From: Promethearchaeota archaeon
GTDB lineage: Archaea; Asgardarchaeota; Lokiarchaeia; Sigynarchaeales; SOKP01
Length of the DNA stretch: 13,213 nucleotides
Assembly: GCA_016839655.1 (NCBI GenBank)
Contig: JAEOTW010000274.1
Location: forward strand, 1 to 13,213
Direction of reading: 5' to 3'
Below, piece by piece: positions 1-6,876 of this stretch. Positions within the stretch are counted from its first letter, which is position 1; every line of letters begins with the position of its first letter. The translations under genes were made by a program, and so were the position numbers. The notes beneath the pieces are model-generated. The model saw only the letters and a list, made by a program, of their open reading frames with translations. It was not told where the DNA came from and ran no database searches.

Positions 1-102
1 CTCAAAGAGAAGCTGATCATCATGTACTGGACTACCCCATTCAAGATCATGGTAAGAGATCATTTGTTCGTCATTTCCTGCCCATCTGCATCGATTTACC
101 AT
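1..102 (-). CDS. tag: DNA-3-methyladenine glycosylase I, N-terminus (partial)
   Basis: This is the first 34 codons of a Tag-family base-excision repair enzyme, which removes 3-methyladenine from alkylated DNA. Reading leftward from the ATG at 102 the protein begins MVNRCRWAG and continues into YHDLEWGSPVHDDQLLFE, ending at the window edge. The pattern RCxWxxxD...YHDxEWGxPxHDDxxLFE is the Tag signature. C5 and H18 correspond to the N-terminal pair of zinc ligands (Cys4 and His17 in E. coli Tag). An in-frame TAG lies three codons upstream, so the ATG start is secure. The rest of the gene is outside the window. It is divergent from the small membrane-protein gene at 278. Confidence 0.9.
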   Translation of the reverse strand, partial: MVNRCRWAGNDEQMISYHDLEWGSPVHDDQLLFE

Positions 103-121
103 TTTGAACTAACCATATTTA

Positions 122-135
122 CTTTAATATTAAAG
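122..135. promoter_or_regulatory. 14-bp perfect palindrome upstream of tag
   Basis: The sequence ctttaatattaaag is a perfect palindrome 20 bp upstream of the tag start, where a TATA box or the site of a dimeric regulator would be expected. It is built almost only of A and T, so chance is a real possibility in this background. Confidence 0.3.
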
Positions 136-277
136 ACTTAATGTTAAGAATCAAATTTACGATAAAAAGAATTCTAATATATAGAACATATTGACTTCTT
201 ATCATTATCTTGAAAATCTGGTCACATTCTACTAGCAAAGAAAAAGAATATAAACTACTAGTTTTTTAATTCCCTTA

Positions 278-568
278 ATGAGAGAACCATTAAAAGATCT
301 AATTGCCTTTTTTATTTTTTTAGGATTAAACTTTTTAGTCTTTTTTCTTCGTACTCTATCAATAACACCTTATCAAATACTAATTACAAATGTATTATTT
401 ACTATGGCAACTATTATGAGTATTTTGATTTTTGTCACATTTTTGCATAATTTAGTTAAAAGAGATTTAGAAGTAAAGTACTGGGAAAAATGGAAAATAA
501 AACACGCTCAAGACCTTGTAAATGATCCTTTACCCGAAGGATATGGTGAGAGAAAACAAAAAATTTAA
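278..568 (+). CDS. small two-helix membrane protein (hypothetical)
   Basis: A 96-residue protein of unknown function. It has two hydrophobic segments at about residues 8-26 and 36-58, then a charged cytoplasmic-looking tail rich in Lys, Glu and Asp. The end of helix 2 reads FVTFLHNLVKRDLEVK, which closely resembles FLTFLHSIFHKDFKVRK in the next gene (629-892), so the two are probably tandem duplicates. The ATG at 278 has no Shine-Dalgarno sequence. A TATA-like stretch (aatataaac, about 247-255) lies roughly 25 nt upstream, consistent with a leaderless transcript. I do not recognise the family. Confidence 0.65.
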   Translation: MREPLKDLIAFFIFLGLNFLVFFLRTLSITPYQILITNVLFTMATIMSILIFVTFLHNLVKRDLEVKYWEKWKIKHAQDLVNDPLPEGYGERKQKI

Positions 569-628
569 AAATATAATGTTTTACAAAAGTTATTTTATTA
601 AAAATTATTAATTTAAAATGGTCTAAAT

Positions 629-892
629 ATGAAAGAAACATACCAAAGCTTAATTGCTACATTGGCTGTTTTCCTTTTAGGTTTATTAATGATTCTAATC
701 GGCCATATTCGCGGAACTTATTATAGTGTGGTAATATTTTCATACATTAGCGCAATCTTCTTTATTTTAAGTTTTATTTTATTTTTGACTTTTCTACATA
801 GTATATTTCATAAGGATTTTAAAGTAAGGAAACCACATGATTTAGATCCAATATTAGATGATACATATAAAAAATTCGCAGATAAAGACTAA
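629..892 (+). CDS. small two-helix membrane protein, paralog of the 278-568 gene
   Basis: An 87-residue protein with two predicted membrane helices, about residues 7-26 and 32-56, followed by a short charged tail. The shared block after helix 2 (TFLH, then two or three hydrophobic residues, K/HKDFKVRK) and the same overall plan link it to the preceding gene, 60 nt upstream on the same strand. The start is the first ATG of the frame and no clear GGTG-type ribosome site precedes it. Function is unknown. A tandem pair of tiny membrane proteins could form a hetero-oligomer, but nothing in the sequence shows a partner or substrate. Confidence 0.6.
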   Translation: MKETYQSLIATLAVFLLGLLMILIGHIRGTYYSVVIFSYISAIFFILSFILFLTFLHSIFHKDFKVRKPHDLDPILDDTYKKFADKD

Positions 893-926
893 TTTATTTT
901 GTCTTCTAAATACGGAAAATCTTAGC

Positions 927-937
927 TTTTTTGTTTT
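927..937 (+). terminator. U-tract terminator after the two small membrane-protein genes
   Basis: A T-run (ttttttgtttt) lies about 35 nt after the stop codon of the 629-892 gene, with no strong hairpin. This is the usual archaeal intrinsic termination signal. Confidence 0.4.
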
Positions 938-1002
938 ACAAAGAGTTTTCACATTCTGTTAAGCCTCTAGATAGTTATAAATTAGTTAATTGAATACCCG
1001 AC

Positions 1003-1009
1003 AAAAAAA
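1003..1009 (-). terminator. U-tract terminator of the Rag/Gtr GTPase gene
   Basis: Seven A residues on the plus strand give a T7 run on the minus strand, about 32 nt beyond the GTPase stop codon. It lies in the gap shared with the convergent membrane-protein genes. Confidence 0.35.
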
Positions 1010-1041
1010 TAGATAAATGTAAAAATAATATAAATTTAAGA

Positions 1042-1950
1042 TTAATCTGTATGGGCTGAGATAATTAAATCCGCGAAAAGCTTCATATCATTAAGTAGCA
1101 TGTTCAATTTATCTTGTGAATCTCTATCAAGTTCTCCAGATTTCATTACAAGTACAGAAATGATATATTTGAAGATATGAAGTTCAATTTCTTTCCCATC
1201 TCCATCCCGACCCCAAAATTTACTGGAATCTGCCATAAATATATTTTCTCTGACTGTATTGCAAGCGTTAATAAAATCCCTTAAATCTCCTCGTAATGTT
1301 AAGCCACTACTAACACCTTGAACATTATGAACTATGACATTACCTGAAATATCAGCTATAATAACTTTTGCGTGAATTTCATCAAGTTGCTTCTCTGCTT
1401 TCTCAACATGAGCCTTTAGCTCTGCATATTCTGAAATTAAAACATCTCTGAATACTTTCGCTAGTTTATCCTGTTCATAAATACTTGTTAGCATATAATC
1501 AAAATCATAGTCTTTAAAGAGATCTAAAAAGATTTCTTTCGCGTTCTTCACATTCGTATCTAATAGTTCCTTCTGGTAATCCTCAGTGTCATATTTATGA
1601 AGGAACAAAAAGATTTTTGGCTTCTCATTGTTTTTTCGGTATAAATCTAATAAACTTATAAAGTATTCTTTCGCATCTTCGAATGTATTCGGTTCATGTA
1701 GAGAAACAATAGGGATCAAAATATCTGTTCCTCTAAATATCTCTGGCTTGCTTAAATATTCTTCTCGAAACTGTTCTTGCCCTCCGAAGTCAAATATTCC
1801 AACCTGTAAGCCAAGGAATGGGTGTCGTCTTGTTTCATATAGAATTGTTGGTGATAATCCTTTCGTATCTTCAGGCCTTTTAGCAGCAAAAGCAACAGAA
1901 TAAACTGATGTCTTTCCGCAGCCTGAAAGACCAATAAGAGCTATCTTTAT
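1042..1950 (-). CDS. Rag/Gtr-type small GTPase with C-terminal roadblock-like domain (ATA start)
   Basis: A 302-residue GTPase of the Ras superfamily, nearest to eukaryotic RagA/Gtr1, which recruits TORC1 to membranes. Motifs seen: P-loop GLSGCGKTS (7-15), switch I threonine T35 in SPTILYE, G3 DFGGQEQF (54-61), the Rag-type G4 HKYD (118-121) and a G5-like LTSIYE. The segments KTSxxSxxFA, FLG and IFR also match Rag proteins. A C-terminal alpha/beta domain starting near AKVIIADISGNVIVHN fits the roadblock fold that Rag/Gtr proteins use to dimerise. An in-frame TGA lies three codons before the ATA at 1950, and no ATG, GTG or TTG occurs before the P-loop. GGTGA sits at 1957-1961, so initiation at ATA (giving MKIALIGLSG) is the best reading. 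It lies 88 nt downstream of the FrhB gene and has its own TATA box. The Asgard partner and effectors are unknown. Confidence 0.9.
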   Translation of the reverse strand: MKIALIGLSGCGKTSVYSVAFAAKRPEDTKGLSPTILYETRRHPFLGLQVGIFDFGGQEQFREEYLSKPEIFRGTDILIPIVSLHEPNTFEDAKEYFISLLDLYRKNNEKPKIFLFLHKYDTEDYQKELLDTNVKNAKEIFLDLFKDYDFDYMLTSIYEQDKLAKVFRDVLISEYAELKAHVEKAEKQLDEIHAKVIIADISGNVIVHNVQGVSSGLTLRGDLRDFINACNTVRENIFMADSSKFWGRDGDGKEIELHIFKYIISVLVMKSGELDRDSQDKLNMLLNDMKLFADLIISAHTD

Positions 1951-1956
1951 AATTTT

Positions 1957-1961
1957 TCACC
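1957..1961 (-). promoter_or_regulatory. ribosome binding site deciding the ATA start of the GTPase
   Basis: GGTGA, complementary to the archaeal 16S rRNA 3' end. Seven nucleotides separate GGTG from the ATA at 1950. The A of GGTGA is also part of the in-frame TGA stop, so the coding frame cannot extend further upstream. Confidence 0.7.
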
Positions 1962-1984
1962 TTTTTACTTTTCTTTTTTAATAG

Positions 1985-1992
1985 TTTTTATA
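1985..1992 (-). promoter_or_regulatory. TATA box of the GTPase gene
   Basis: TATAAAAA on the minus strand, about 38 nt before the proposed ATA start. Transcription would begin just upstream of the ribosome binding site, so the GTPase can be expressed independently of the FrhB gene. Confidence 0.45.
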
Positions 1993-2038
1993 ATAATTTA
2001 TTTCATTTAACTTTTTTAATAAAATTTGATTTAGATTT

Positions 2039-3529
2039 TTATTCTTTTGGTGCTATTTTGAGTGTTCTGGAAAAGATCTTTCCAAAAGATTCAGTTGATG
2101 CCTCAACTAATACATTTGCTTTAATAGGTTCACCATCTGGTTTATCCATGGGGTACCCTATTTCAATTGTCTCAAAGGGAAATAGTTCTCTTATAGTAGT
2201 TATCCATGGATTTTTTTCAAATAGCTCTTCAACCGTAACAATTCTAATTTTCAAATCTTCTAAAACATATCCTATTGTATTAGTTAGAGCGATACTCAGG
2301 ATCTTATCCTGTTCTTTTAGAGTTTTTGAAACACTAAGAAATTTTCTGGCTCCCAATGGAGGAGTAGTTGCTGCTTGATCTATTTCTGGTTTTGTTTCAA
2401 TTCTAGGTTCTTCTTTTTCCTCAGAATCACGTACTATAAATACCTTCCTTTTTTGAATAGTGTATTGAGAAACTTTTTTGAGTTTTGCTAAAAACAGTAC
2501 TGCATTCAAATTAATAGCATTAAATGGTTCTATTTTTAAAAAACCTTTTTCAGCAGCGTCTTCCATAATTTCGGTTCCTATTCCACTTCTAGCAAATACT
2601 GTGTTTTTATTGGCTCCGCTTCCAACGGAACCAACAGAAATGTCAGCATTCTCAGCGGTTAAATCAGTACAAAAATTACAACTCGAGGATTTAAATTTAT
2701 CCAGTTGCTTAATAGTGTATGATTTCACTGGTTCCCCTTGTGGATCATGATATAAGTGAAATTTTCCCTTATTGATATCCATTTTTTGAACTTTTGATAA
2801 ATCTATCCCTTCTTTCTCAAAGAATGGATAAATAGCTTCAGGGGCAAATGAATCCATACAAAATAATCCAATTTTAAGTACATGACATCGCATAAAATAT
2901 TTCAACATACCAGTTGGGCTGTCGAACATCTTTGCAACAGCATCAATGTTACATGGAGTTCCAACAAATGCAATAGATCTAAAATCTTGTCTGACTGCAT
3001 CCATAAGAGCCTCAACTGTTTGAGAATGACTGTAAATAGAACCTGAAGACTTAATGGCATCATCTTTGCTTGTAATAATTTGAGCTACTGGATGCCAAGG
3101 ATTATTTGGATCCTTCATTGTTACAACTGCTGCATCAATTAGATGTTCATCAAAAAGGTAACAAAGAAGACTTGTTACTGTTCCCCCATCTTGCCCTCCG
3201 ATCACTTCAGGGATGCTTGTATTCGAAACATAACCTGTTTTAAAATCTCCCATGAGTTGATAAGGATCTGTTATGGTTCTTGGACATTGATTATAGCAGA
3301 TACCACATCCGGTACACTTACCTATCAATTTCGGTTGTGCTGTTAGATCATCCCATTCTAACACAGGACACACTGCTGCGCAAGTTCCACATTCAGTACA
3401 GACTCCTGTTCTTATGATTTCCTTGACAAGCAGACCGAAACTGTCTTTGGCTCCTTCAAGCTTCTTCTGAATATATTCAAATGAGTACTCATAAGGAGTT
3501 TCGCTTTGATTTGTTTTTTCTTCTGTCAT
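2039..3529 (-). CDS. coenzyme F420 hydrogenase/dehydrogenase beta-subunit (FrhB/FdhB) family protein with 2x[4Fe-4S] N-terminus
   Basis: A 496-residue redox protein of the FrhB/FdhB family, whose members use FAD and Fe-S clusters to exchange electrons with coenzyme F420. Two ferredoxin motifs come first: C44-x2-C-x2-C-x3-C54 followed by P, and C72-x2-C-x2-C-x3-C82 followed by P. FrhB-N follows (GGQDGGTVTSLL, 111-122; VGTPCNIDAV, 189-198), then FrhB-C with GLFCMDSF (221-228) and a CNFCTD cysteine pair (C284, C287). After an acidic, proline-containing linker (about 369-392) there is an extra C-terminal region of about 100 residues that I cannot assign. No hydrogenase or formate dehydrogenase catalytic subunit is nearby, so the electron partner is unknown. 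The ATG at 3529 is the first start of the frame and has no GGTG-type ribosome site. It could instead act as an F420H2-dependent oxidoreductase such as a sulfite or glutamate-synthase partner. Confidence 0.88.
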   Translation of the reverse strand: MTEEKTNQSETPYEYSFEYIQKKLEGAKDSFGLLVKEIIRTGVCTECGTCAAVCPVLEWDDLTAQPKLIGKCTGCGICYNQCPRTITDPYQLMGDFKTGYVSNTSIPEVIGGQDGGTVTSLLCYLFDEHLIDAAVVTMKDPNNPWHPVAQIITSKDDAIKSSGSIYSHSQTVEALMDAVRQDFRSIAFVGTPCNIDAVAKMFDSPTGMLKYFMRCHVLKIGLFCMDSFAPEAIYPFFEKEGIDLSKVQKMDINKGKFHLYHDPQGEPVKSYTIKQLDKFKSSSCNFCTDLTAENADISVGSVGSGANKNTVFARSGIGTEIMEDAAEKGFLKIEPFNAINLNAVLFLAKLKKVSQYTIQKRKVFIVRDSEEKEEPRIETKPEIDQAATTPPLGARKFLSVSKTLKEQDKILSIALTNTIGYVLEDLKIRIVTVEELFEKNPWITTIRELFPFETIEIGYPMDKPDGEPIKANVLVEASTESFGKIFSRTLKIAPKE

Positions 3530-3696
3530 GCTAATTTATAGTAATAATCTTTGTGTTTATTTAATTATAGATTCAAAAATCATTAAAATAAAATGGATTT
3601 TTTAAAAAAAACATTATCAAATTTTTAGGTTGAAAAATTTTATTGAATTTAAAATTAGATGAACTCTTTATATGTTTATAGTTTGAATTCTCTTAA

Positions 3697-3919
3697 CTAT
3701 TAAGAAGACAATACAAGAATAATGTGTTAGAATCTAAGGTTAACAAATATATAAAGTTAAAGCTTGAAGACAATAAAACACCTTTAGAAAGTTCAAAAAA
3801 TATTTGAATTAACAATATCAAATAAAACCACAAATGAATCCTTAAAAAAGTATTTAATGGTACACGTAAAAATTCTGTTAATTAATTGGTGGAGTTGTTT
3901 TCTTATGTTTTTTAAATAA
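3697..3919 (+). pseudogene. possible decayed coding sequence (frameshifted fragment)
   Basis: This part of a 438-bp gap reads like protein in two successive frames. From 3724 a GTG-initiated stretch gives VLESKVNKYIKLKLEDNKT, then a stop about 81 nt later. Shifting frame near 3795 opens a further roughly 40 codons (KIFELTISNKTTNESL...) to the TAA at 3919. The segment VNKYIKLKLEDNKT resembles, from memory, the N-terminus of large leucine-rich-repeat proteins common in Lokiarchaeia, but the rest does not obviously match. It may be a remnant of such a gene. The remainder of the gap (3530-3696 and 3920-3967) holds only AT-rich upstream and T-tract sequence for the flanking genes. Confidence 0.3.
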
Positions 3920-3967
3920 AAAAGGAATAAACTAAATAAAAAAGTAGAAATTTCTCATTTTTTAGGA

Positions 3968-4384
3968 TTATGAACTTAACGAGACAATCATCGCAGCAAT
4001 TATAGATGCGAAAATGAATCCAAGGATTACAGCAAGTGCTAATAGTATTAATTGAACTTCTATGACGAATATCAACGATTTACTAGATTCCATCTTATAA
4101 AATAATTTAACAATAAATATGCCAACAATTATGTTTATAATACCTCCTATAAGTGAGCTTAACCAATCCGCTTCAGGTATTACAAAAGTCGTTACTATAC
4201 CGATACTAAGTCCTATTACAAACCATACAAGATTTACTTTGATAGCAGGCTTATATTCATCCTCAAAACCCTTCTTTTTAGCGAACCATTTAGTAACTAT
4301 AACACCTAATACAAAAATTACTCCCCATAACAAGAAATCCAAAATAAGACCAGCTAACAATATATCTCCCATTTGGAAAATCAT
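3968..4384 (-). CDS. four-helix integral membrane protein (hypothetical)
   Basis: A 138-residue protein with four predicted membrane helices at about residues 6-30, 49-68, 74-95 and 104-133. A basic, charged loop (TKWFAKKKGFEDEYKP) sits between helices 1 and 2. The ATG at 4384 is preceded by GGAG with a 7-nt gap, a reasonable ribosome site; a second in-frame Met is at residue 5. T-runs on the minus strand at 3918-3923 and 3938-3943 probably terminate the transcript. No family was recognised. The helix and charged-loop plan resembles small archaeal membrane proteins of unknown function. Flanking sequence on both sides looks like gene remnants, so it may be a survivor in a decaying region. Confidence 0.7.
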   Translation of the reverse strand: MIFQMGDILLAGLILDFLLWGVIFVLGVIVTKWFAKKKGFEDEYKPAIKVNLVWFVIGLSIGIVTTFVIPEADWLSSLIGGIINIIVGIFIVKLFYKMESSKSLIFVIEVQLILLALAVILGFIFASIIAAMIVSLSS

Positions 4385-4409
4385 TTTAATACTCCATTTA
4401 AATTATATA

Positions 4410-4556
4410 TTAATTTTTATTGTAAGATTTGGATAAGTTGAGATAATCCCATATTAATAAAATCCACAGAATCATATTCGGATTAGTAGTAATTTCGGTG
4501 ATTTCGTCGGCGTAATTTCTATCATAATCTGCTCCTTTCCTCAGAAAATCATTAAA
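4410..4556 (-). pseudogene. orphan protein-like open frame (fragment or unrecognised small gene)
   Basis: Reading leftward, 48 codons between an in-frame TGA and a TAA give a protein-like sequence beginning FNDFLRKGADYDRNYADE, then a hydrophobic stretch MILWILLIWDYL and a basic tail. It has no ATG, GTG or TTG before codon 28, so it is either a truncated remnant or an alternative-start gene. The first half is less AT-rich than its surroundings. In another frame, GGAG plus six nt precedes an ATG at about 4529 that encodes only about 17 residues. It lies directly upstream of the four-helix protein gene, on the same strand. Identity unknown. Confidence 0.25.
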
Positions 4557-4699
4557 TCATTATATATGTAAATCTAATTTTCTCTATAAATTTAGCTTAG
4601 GAATAAGTTTATGAAAGAATATTATAAAATCCTAAAGCTTTTTACTCAATCCATTTAGAATTTTTTCTTTATAATCTTTTTAGTTTACTAAAATATTAA

Positions 4700-5023
4700 C
4701 ACATCAGATTGAGTAACTCTGGATCCTAAAATTTAAATCCTGTAAAGGCTATCCTTGAAGTTGAGGCAAATCCAGAGTGTATAAAAATTTTAACCTCAAT
4801 CTTAACAAAAATATTAAATCGCTATCAAATAATCTATACGGTGCAGTTTGAGGTCATCAATGACAATAATAACAAAAAGAGAGATTTCTATTAAAATTAG
4901 ATCAATTGCGGTGAATTTTAAATAGCTGATATTGAAAAGATGTTAAGGCAAGAATTTGTCGACGGTGTAGTCTATTACTGATAAACTACTCTTTTTGAAA
5001 AATAAGTCAAAAAAGTTAAACTA
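4700..5023 (+). pseudogene. probable pseudogene, multiply frameshifted
   Basis: The plus strand gives a continuous protein-like sequence only if several lesions are bridged. A 5' piece (RLSNSGS, then TAA) leads into NLNPVKAILEVEANPECIK, which continues for about 56 codons to KKRDFY and a stop at about 4891-4893. A shifted frame then reads KIRSIAVNFK. Another shift gives IADIEKMLRQEFVDGVVYY ending in TGA, and a last shift gives TDKLLFLKNKSKKLN ending in TAA near 5023. Amphipathic, charged composition and coherent order argue for a decayed gene rather than chance. The ancestral function is not recognisable. It is convergent with the HEAT-repeat gene that ends at 5042. Confidence 0.4.
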
Positions 5024-5041
5024 AAATTTTATACAGATAAG

Positions 5042-6640
5042 CTAAGAATTTTCTAATTCTAGTCTTTCTTCAATTTTCTTAATCGCGTTAGAAGCATAAA
5101 TTCGTACAACTCTATGAAAATCATTAACTCTTTTAATTAATGCGTCAAGAGCAGGCTCACCGCCAAAGTTTTCTATTAGTTTGATTAAACTAAGTTTTAC
5201 TTTATAATTTTCACTTTCGTTTGTTCGTAAGAAATCAGTAAGAATTGCTATGTTTTTATTTAATGTTCTTTTTAATTTCTGTGTATCTCCTTTATTTATG
5301 TACCAATTATTTTGGAAAATGTTATAGATCGCATCGATTGTTACTTTTTTAATAAGCCAATAAACATTTTTATCTTCTAAGATATTTAGCATATCATCTA
5401 ACGGCAAGACACTTCCTATTTTCCCTAAAGCGATAATGGTGTTCTTTTTTACATCAAGATTCCTTACTTTCAATAATTCACATAATGGCTTAACAAATTC
5501 CTCTTTACCAATTTCTCCTAAAAGAAATGCAACACTTTCTCTAACAGTATTATTCTCTTTATTAATCGAGTTATATAAGTACTCAAATGAAGCATTTGGA
5601 TTATGTTGATAAATCCTTTTTATTGCATCTAATATGTATAGCTTCATATCTAAATCAGTGTACTCGAAACTTACATCTTCAATATCCAAGACATCTAAAA
5701 GTTCAGATACAGCTGATAAATCTCCAATTTCTCCTAATGCTTCAATAGCCGCTATACTTACTTCATTATAGATATCATCCAAATTCGATATCAATAAGTC
5801 TACCGCATCATTGAGTTTTAATCTACCACATAATAACACTGCATTTTTCTTAACTATAAAATCATCAATTAGCAGCAATTTAATTATGTCCTTCTCTACC
5901 TCTTTACCGAGAATTGTTAATATAGCCACCACAGAGTCCATTAAGTTAGAATCTTCTTCTTTTAAAATTAGTGTAATAACATTTAATAATACAGATTTAT
6001 TTTTGAGCAAATTTGATAAAATTTCCGGATATTTTATTTTAAGATAACTTTTATCTTCAAAAGAAACATTTATACTCGAGATTTCATATCCCATGAGCTT
6101 AATTAATTCAGCTTTATGTTTCTTTGAAAATTTTTTATTCTTTAATGATTCCAATGATAAGTCTATCAGATTTCCAGGATCGATACTTAATAATTCAATA
6201 GATACATATTCTCTAATTGAATTAGAATTATTATCTAATTCACTTATAAAAAGCTCTATCTCTGGTTTATCAAACCTAGTTTTTCTTATGGCTTTTAGTG
6301 CGGATAATTTCATTTCATTATTTATAGGCTCTTGTTCCAAAACCCATTTTAACGGTTTCAACGCTTTTTGGTCTTTTATCCTGCCTAAGGCTTTAGCTGC
6401 TTCACATTTTATATTAATAATATTATCTGAGATAAGTAAATTCTCAAATAAACCATAACATTCATTTTTTAGTTTACTTGAGTTATGACTGATTAATCCT
6501 AAATATTTAATTGCCTCTCTTCGCTTATTATTATCCTTCTCTTTCTCTATAATTTCTGTTAACATATGTGCTGAATTTTCTAAACCCAATTCCTCAGTTC
6601 TCTGATAAATTTCGCGAGGCTGAATTTTTACTTTCAACAT
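5042..6640 (-). CDS. HEAT/PBS-lyase-type repeat protein
   Basis: A 532-residue, all-helical repeat protein with no signal peptide or membrane helix. Repeats of about 30-35 residues carry the HEAT/PBS-lyase pattern with the core (A/V)xxLGxI: CEAAKALGRIKDQKALKPL, AIEALGEIGDLSAVSELLDV, VAFLLGEIGKEEFVKPLCEL, TIIALGKIGS, and a last VRIYASNAIKKIEE. Such solenoids serve as protein-binding scaffolds; no catalytic domain is attached. The ATG at 6640 is fixed by an in-frame TAA two codons upstream. It has no GGTG ribosome site but abuts a 19-bp inverted repeat. It stands alone on its strand, with gaps of about 240 nt upstream and about 20 nt to a pseudogene remnant downstream. Binding partner unknown. 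Confidence 0.85.
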   Translation of the reverse strand: MLKVKIQPREIYQRTEELGLENSAHMLTEIIEKEKDNNKRREAIKYLGLISHNSSKLKNECYGLFENLLISDNIINIKCEAAKALGRIKDQKALKPLKWVLEQEPINNEMKLSALKAIRKTRFDKPEIELFISELDNNSNSIREYVSIELLSIDPGNLIDLSLESLKNKKFSKKHKAELIKLMGYEISSINVSFEDKSYLKIKYPEILSNLLKNKSVLLNVITLILKEEDSNLMDSVVAILTILGKEVEKDIIKLLLIDDFIVKKNAVLLCGRLKLNDAVDLLISNLDDIYNEVSIAAIEALGEIGDLSAVSELLDVLDIEDVSFEYTDLDMKLYILDAIKRIYQHNPNASFEYLYNSINKENNTVRESVAFLLGEIGKEEFVKPLCELLKVRNLDVKKNTIIALGKIGSVLPLDDMLNILEDKNVYWLIKKVTIDAIYNIFQNNWYINKGDTQKLKRTLNKNIAILTDFLRTNESENYKVKLSLIKLIENFGGEPALDALIKRVNDFHRVVRIYASNAIKKIEERLELENS

Positions 6641-6659
6641 AAGTTAACCGTTTTAACTT
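6641..6659. promoter_or_regulatory. inverted repeat abutting the HEAT-protein start codon
   Basis: Perfect 7-bp arms (aagttaa / ttaactt) flank a 5-bp spacer, and the repeat ends immediately before the ATG at 6640. It could be an operator overlapping the transcription start, or a hairpin at the 5' end of the mRNA masking initiation. No Shine-Dalgarno sequence is present here. Confidence 0.4.
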
Positions 6660-6876
6660 GATTTTTTTAAATCTAACTTATTATCTTGGTTAATTATCAA
6701 TTATTGATCAGCAATTATAAATATATTACTCAAATCAAGCATAATTTTGAAATTATATATCAAAAACAATAAGGTTCTAAAATAAAATTACTGTTTTTCA
6801 TATTATTATTAATTTCATTTTGATAAATTCTGAAAGATAAATTCAGAGCCTGAGTTCAATGGAAATTTCTTTGAAA

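Noticed and set aside
1752..1934. Open frame on the minus strand overlapping the GTPase N-terminus
   Set aside because: It is a shifted-frame shadow of the P-loop region; the overlapping frame carries all the conserved GTPase motifs.
2058..2750. Plus-strand open frames opposite the FrhB gene
   Set aside because: They have no family features and no ribosome site; they are antisense shadows of a well-supported gene.
4921..4980. Independent small ORF starting with ATA (IADIEKM...) after GGTG in the 4700-5023 region
   Set aside because: The spacing is 8 nt and the product only about 19 residues; the surrounding frames read better as one decayed gene.
5811..6458. Plus-strand open frames opposite the HEAT-repeat gene
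   Set aside because: They are Ser/Asn/Phe-rich antisense translations of a helical repeat gene, not genes.
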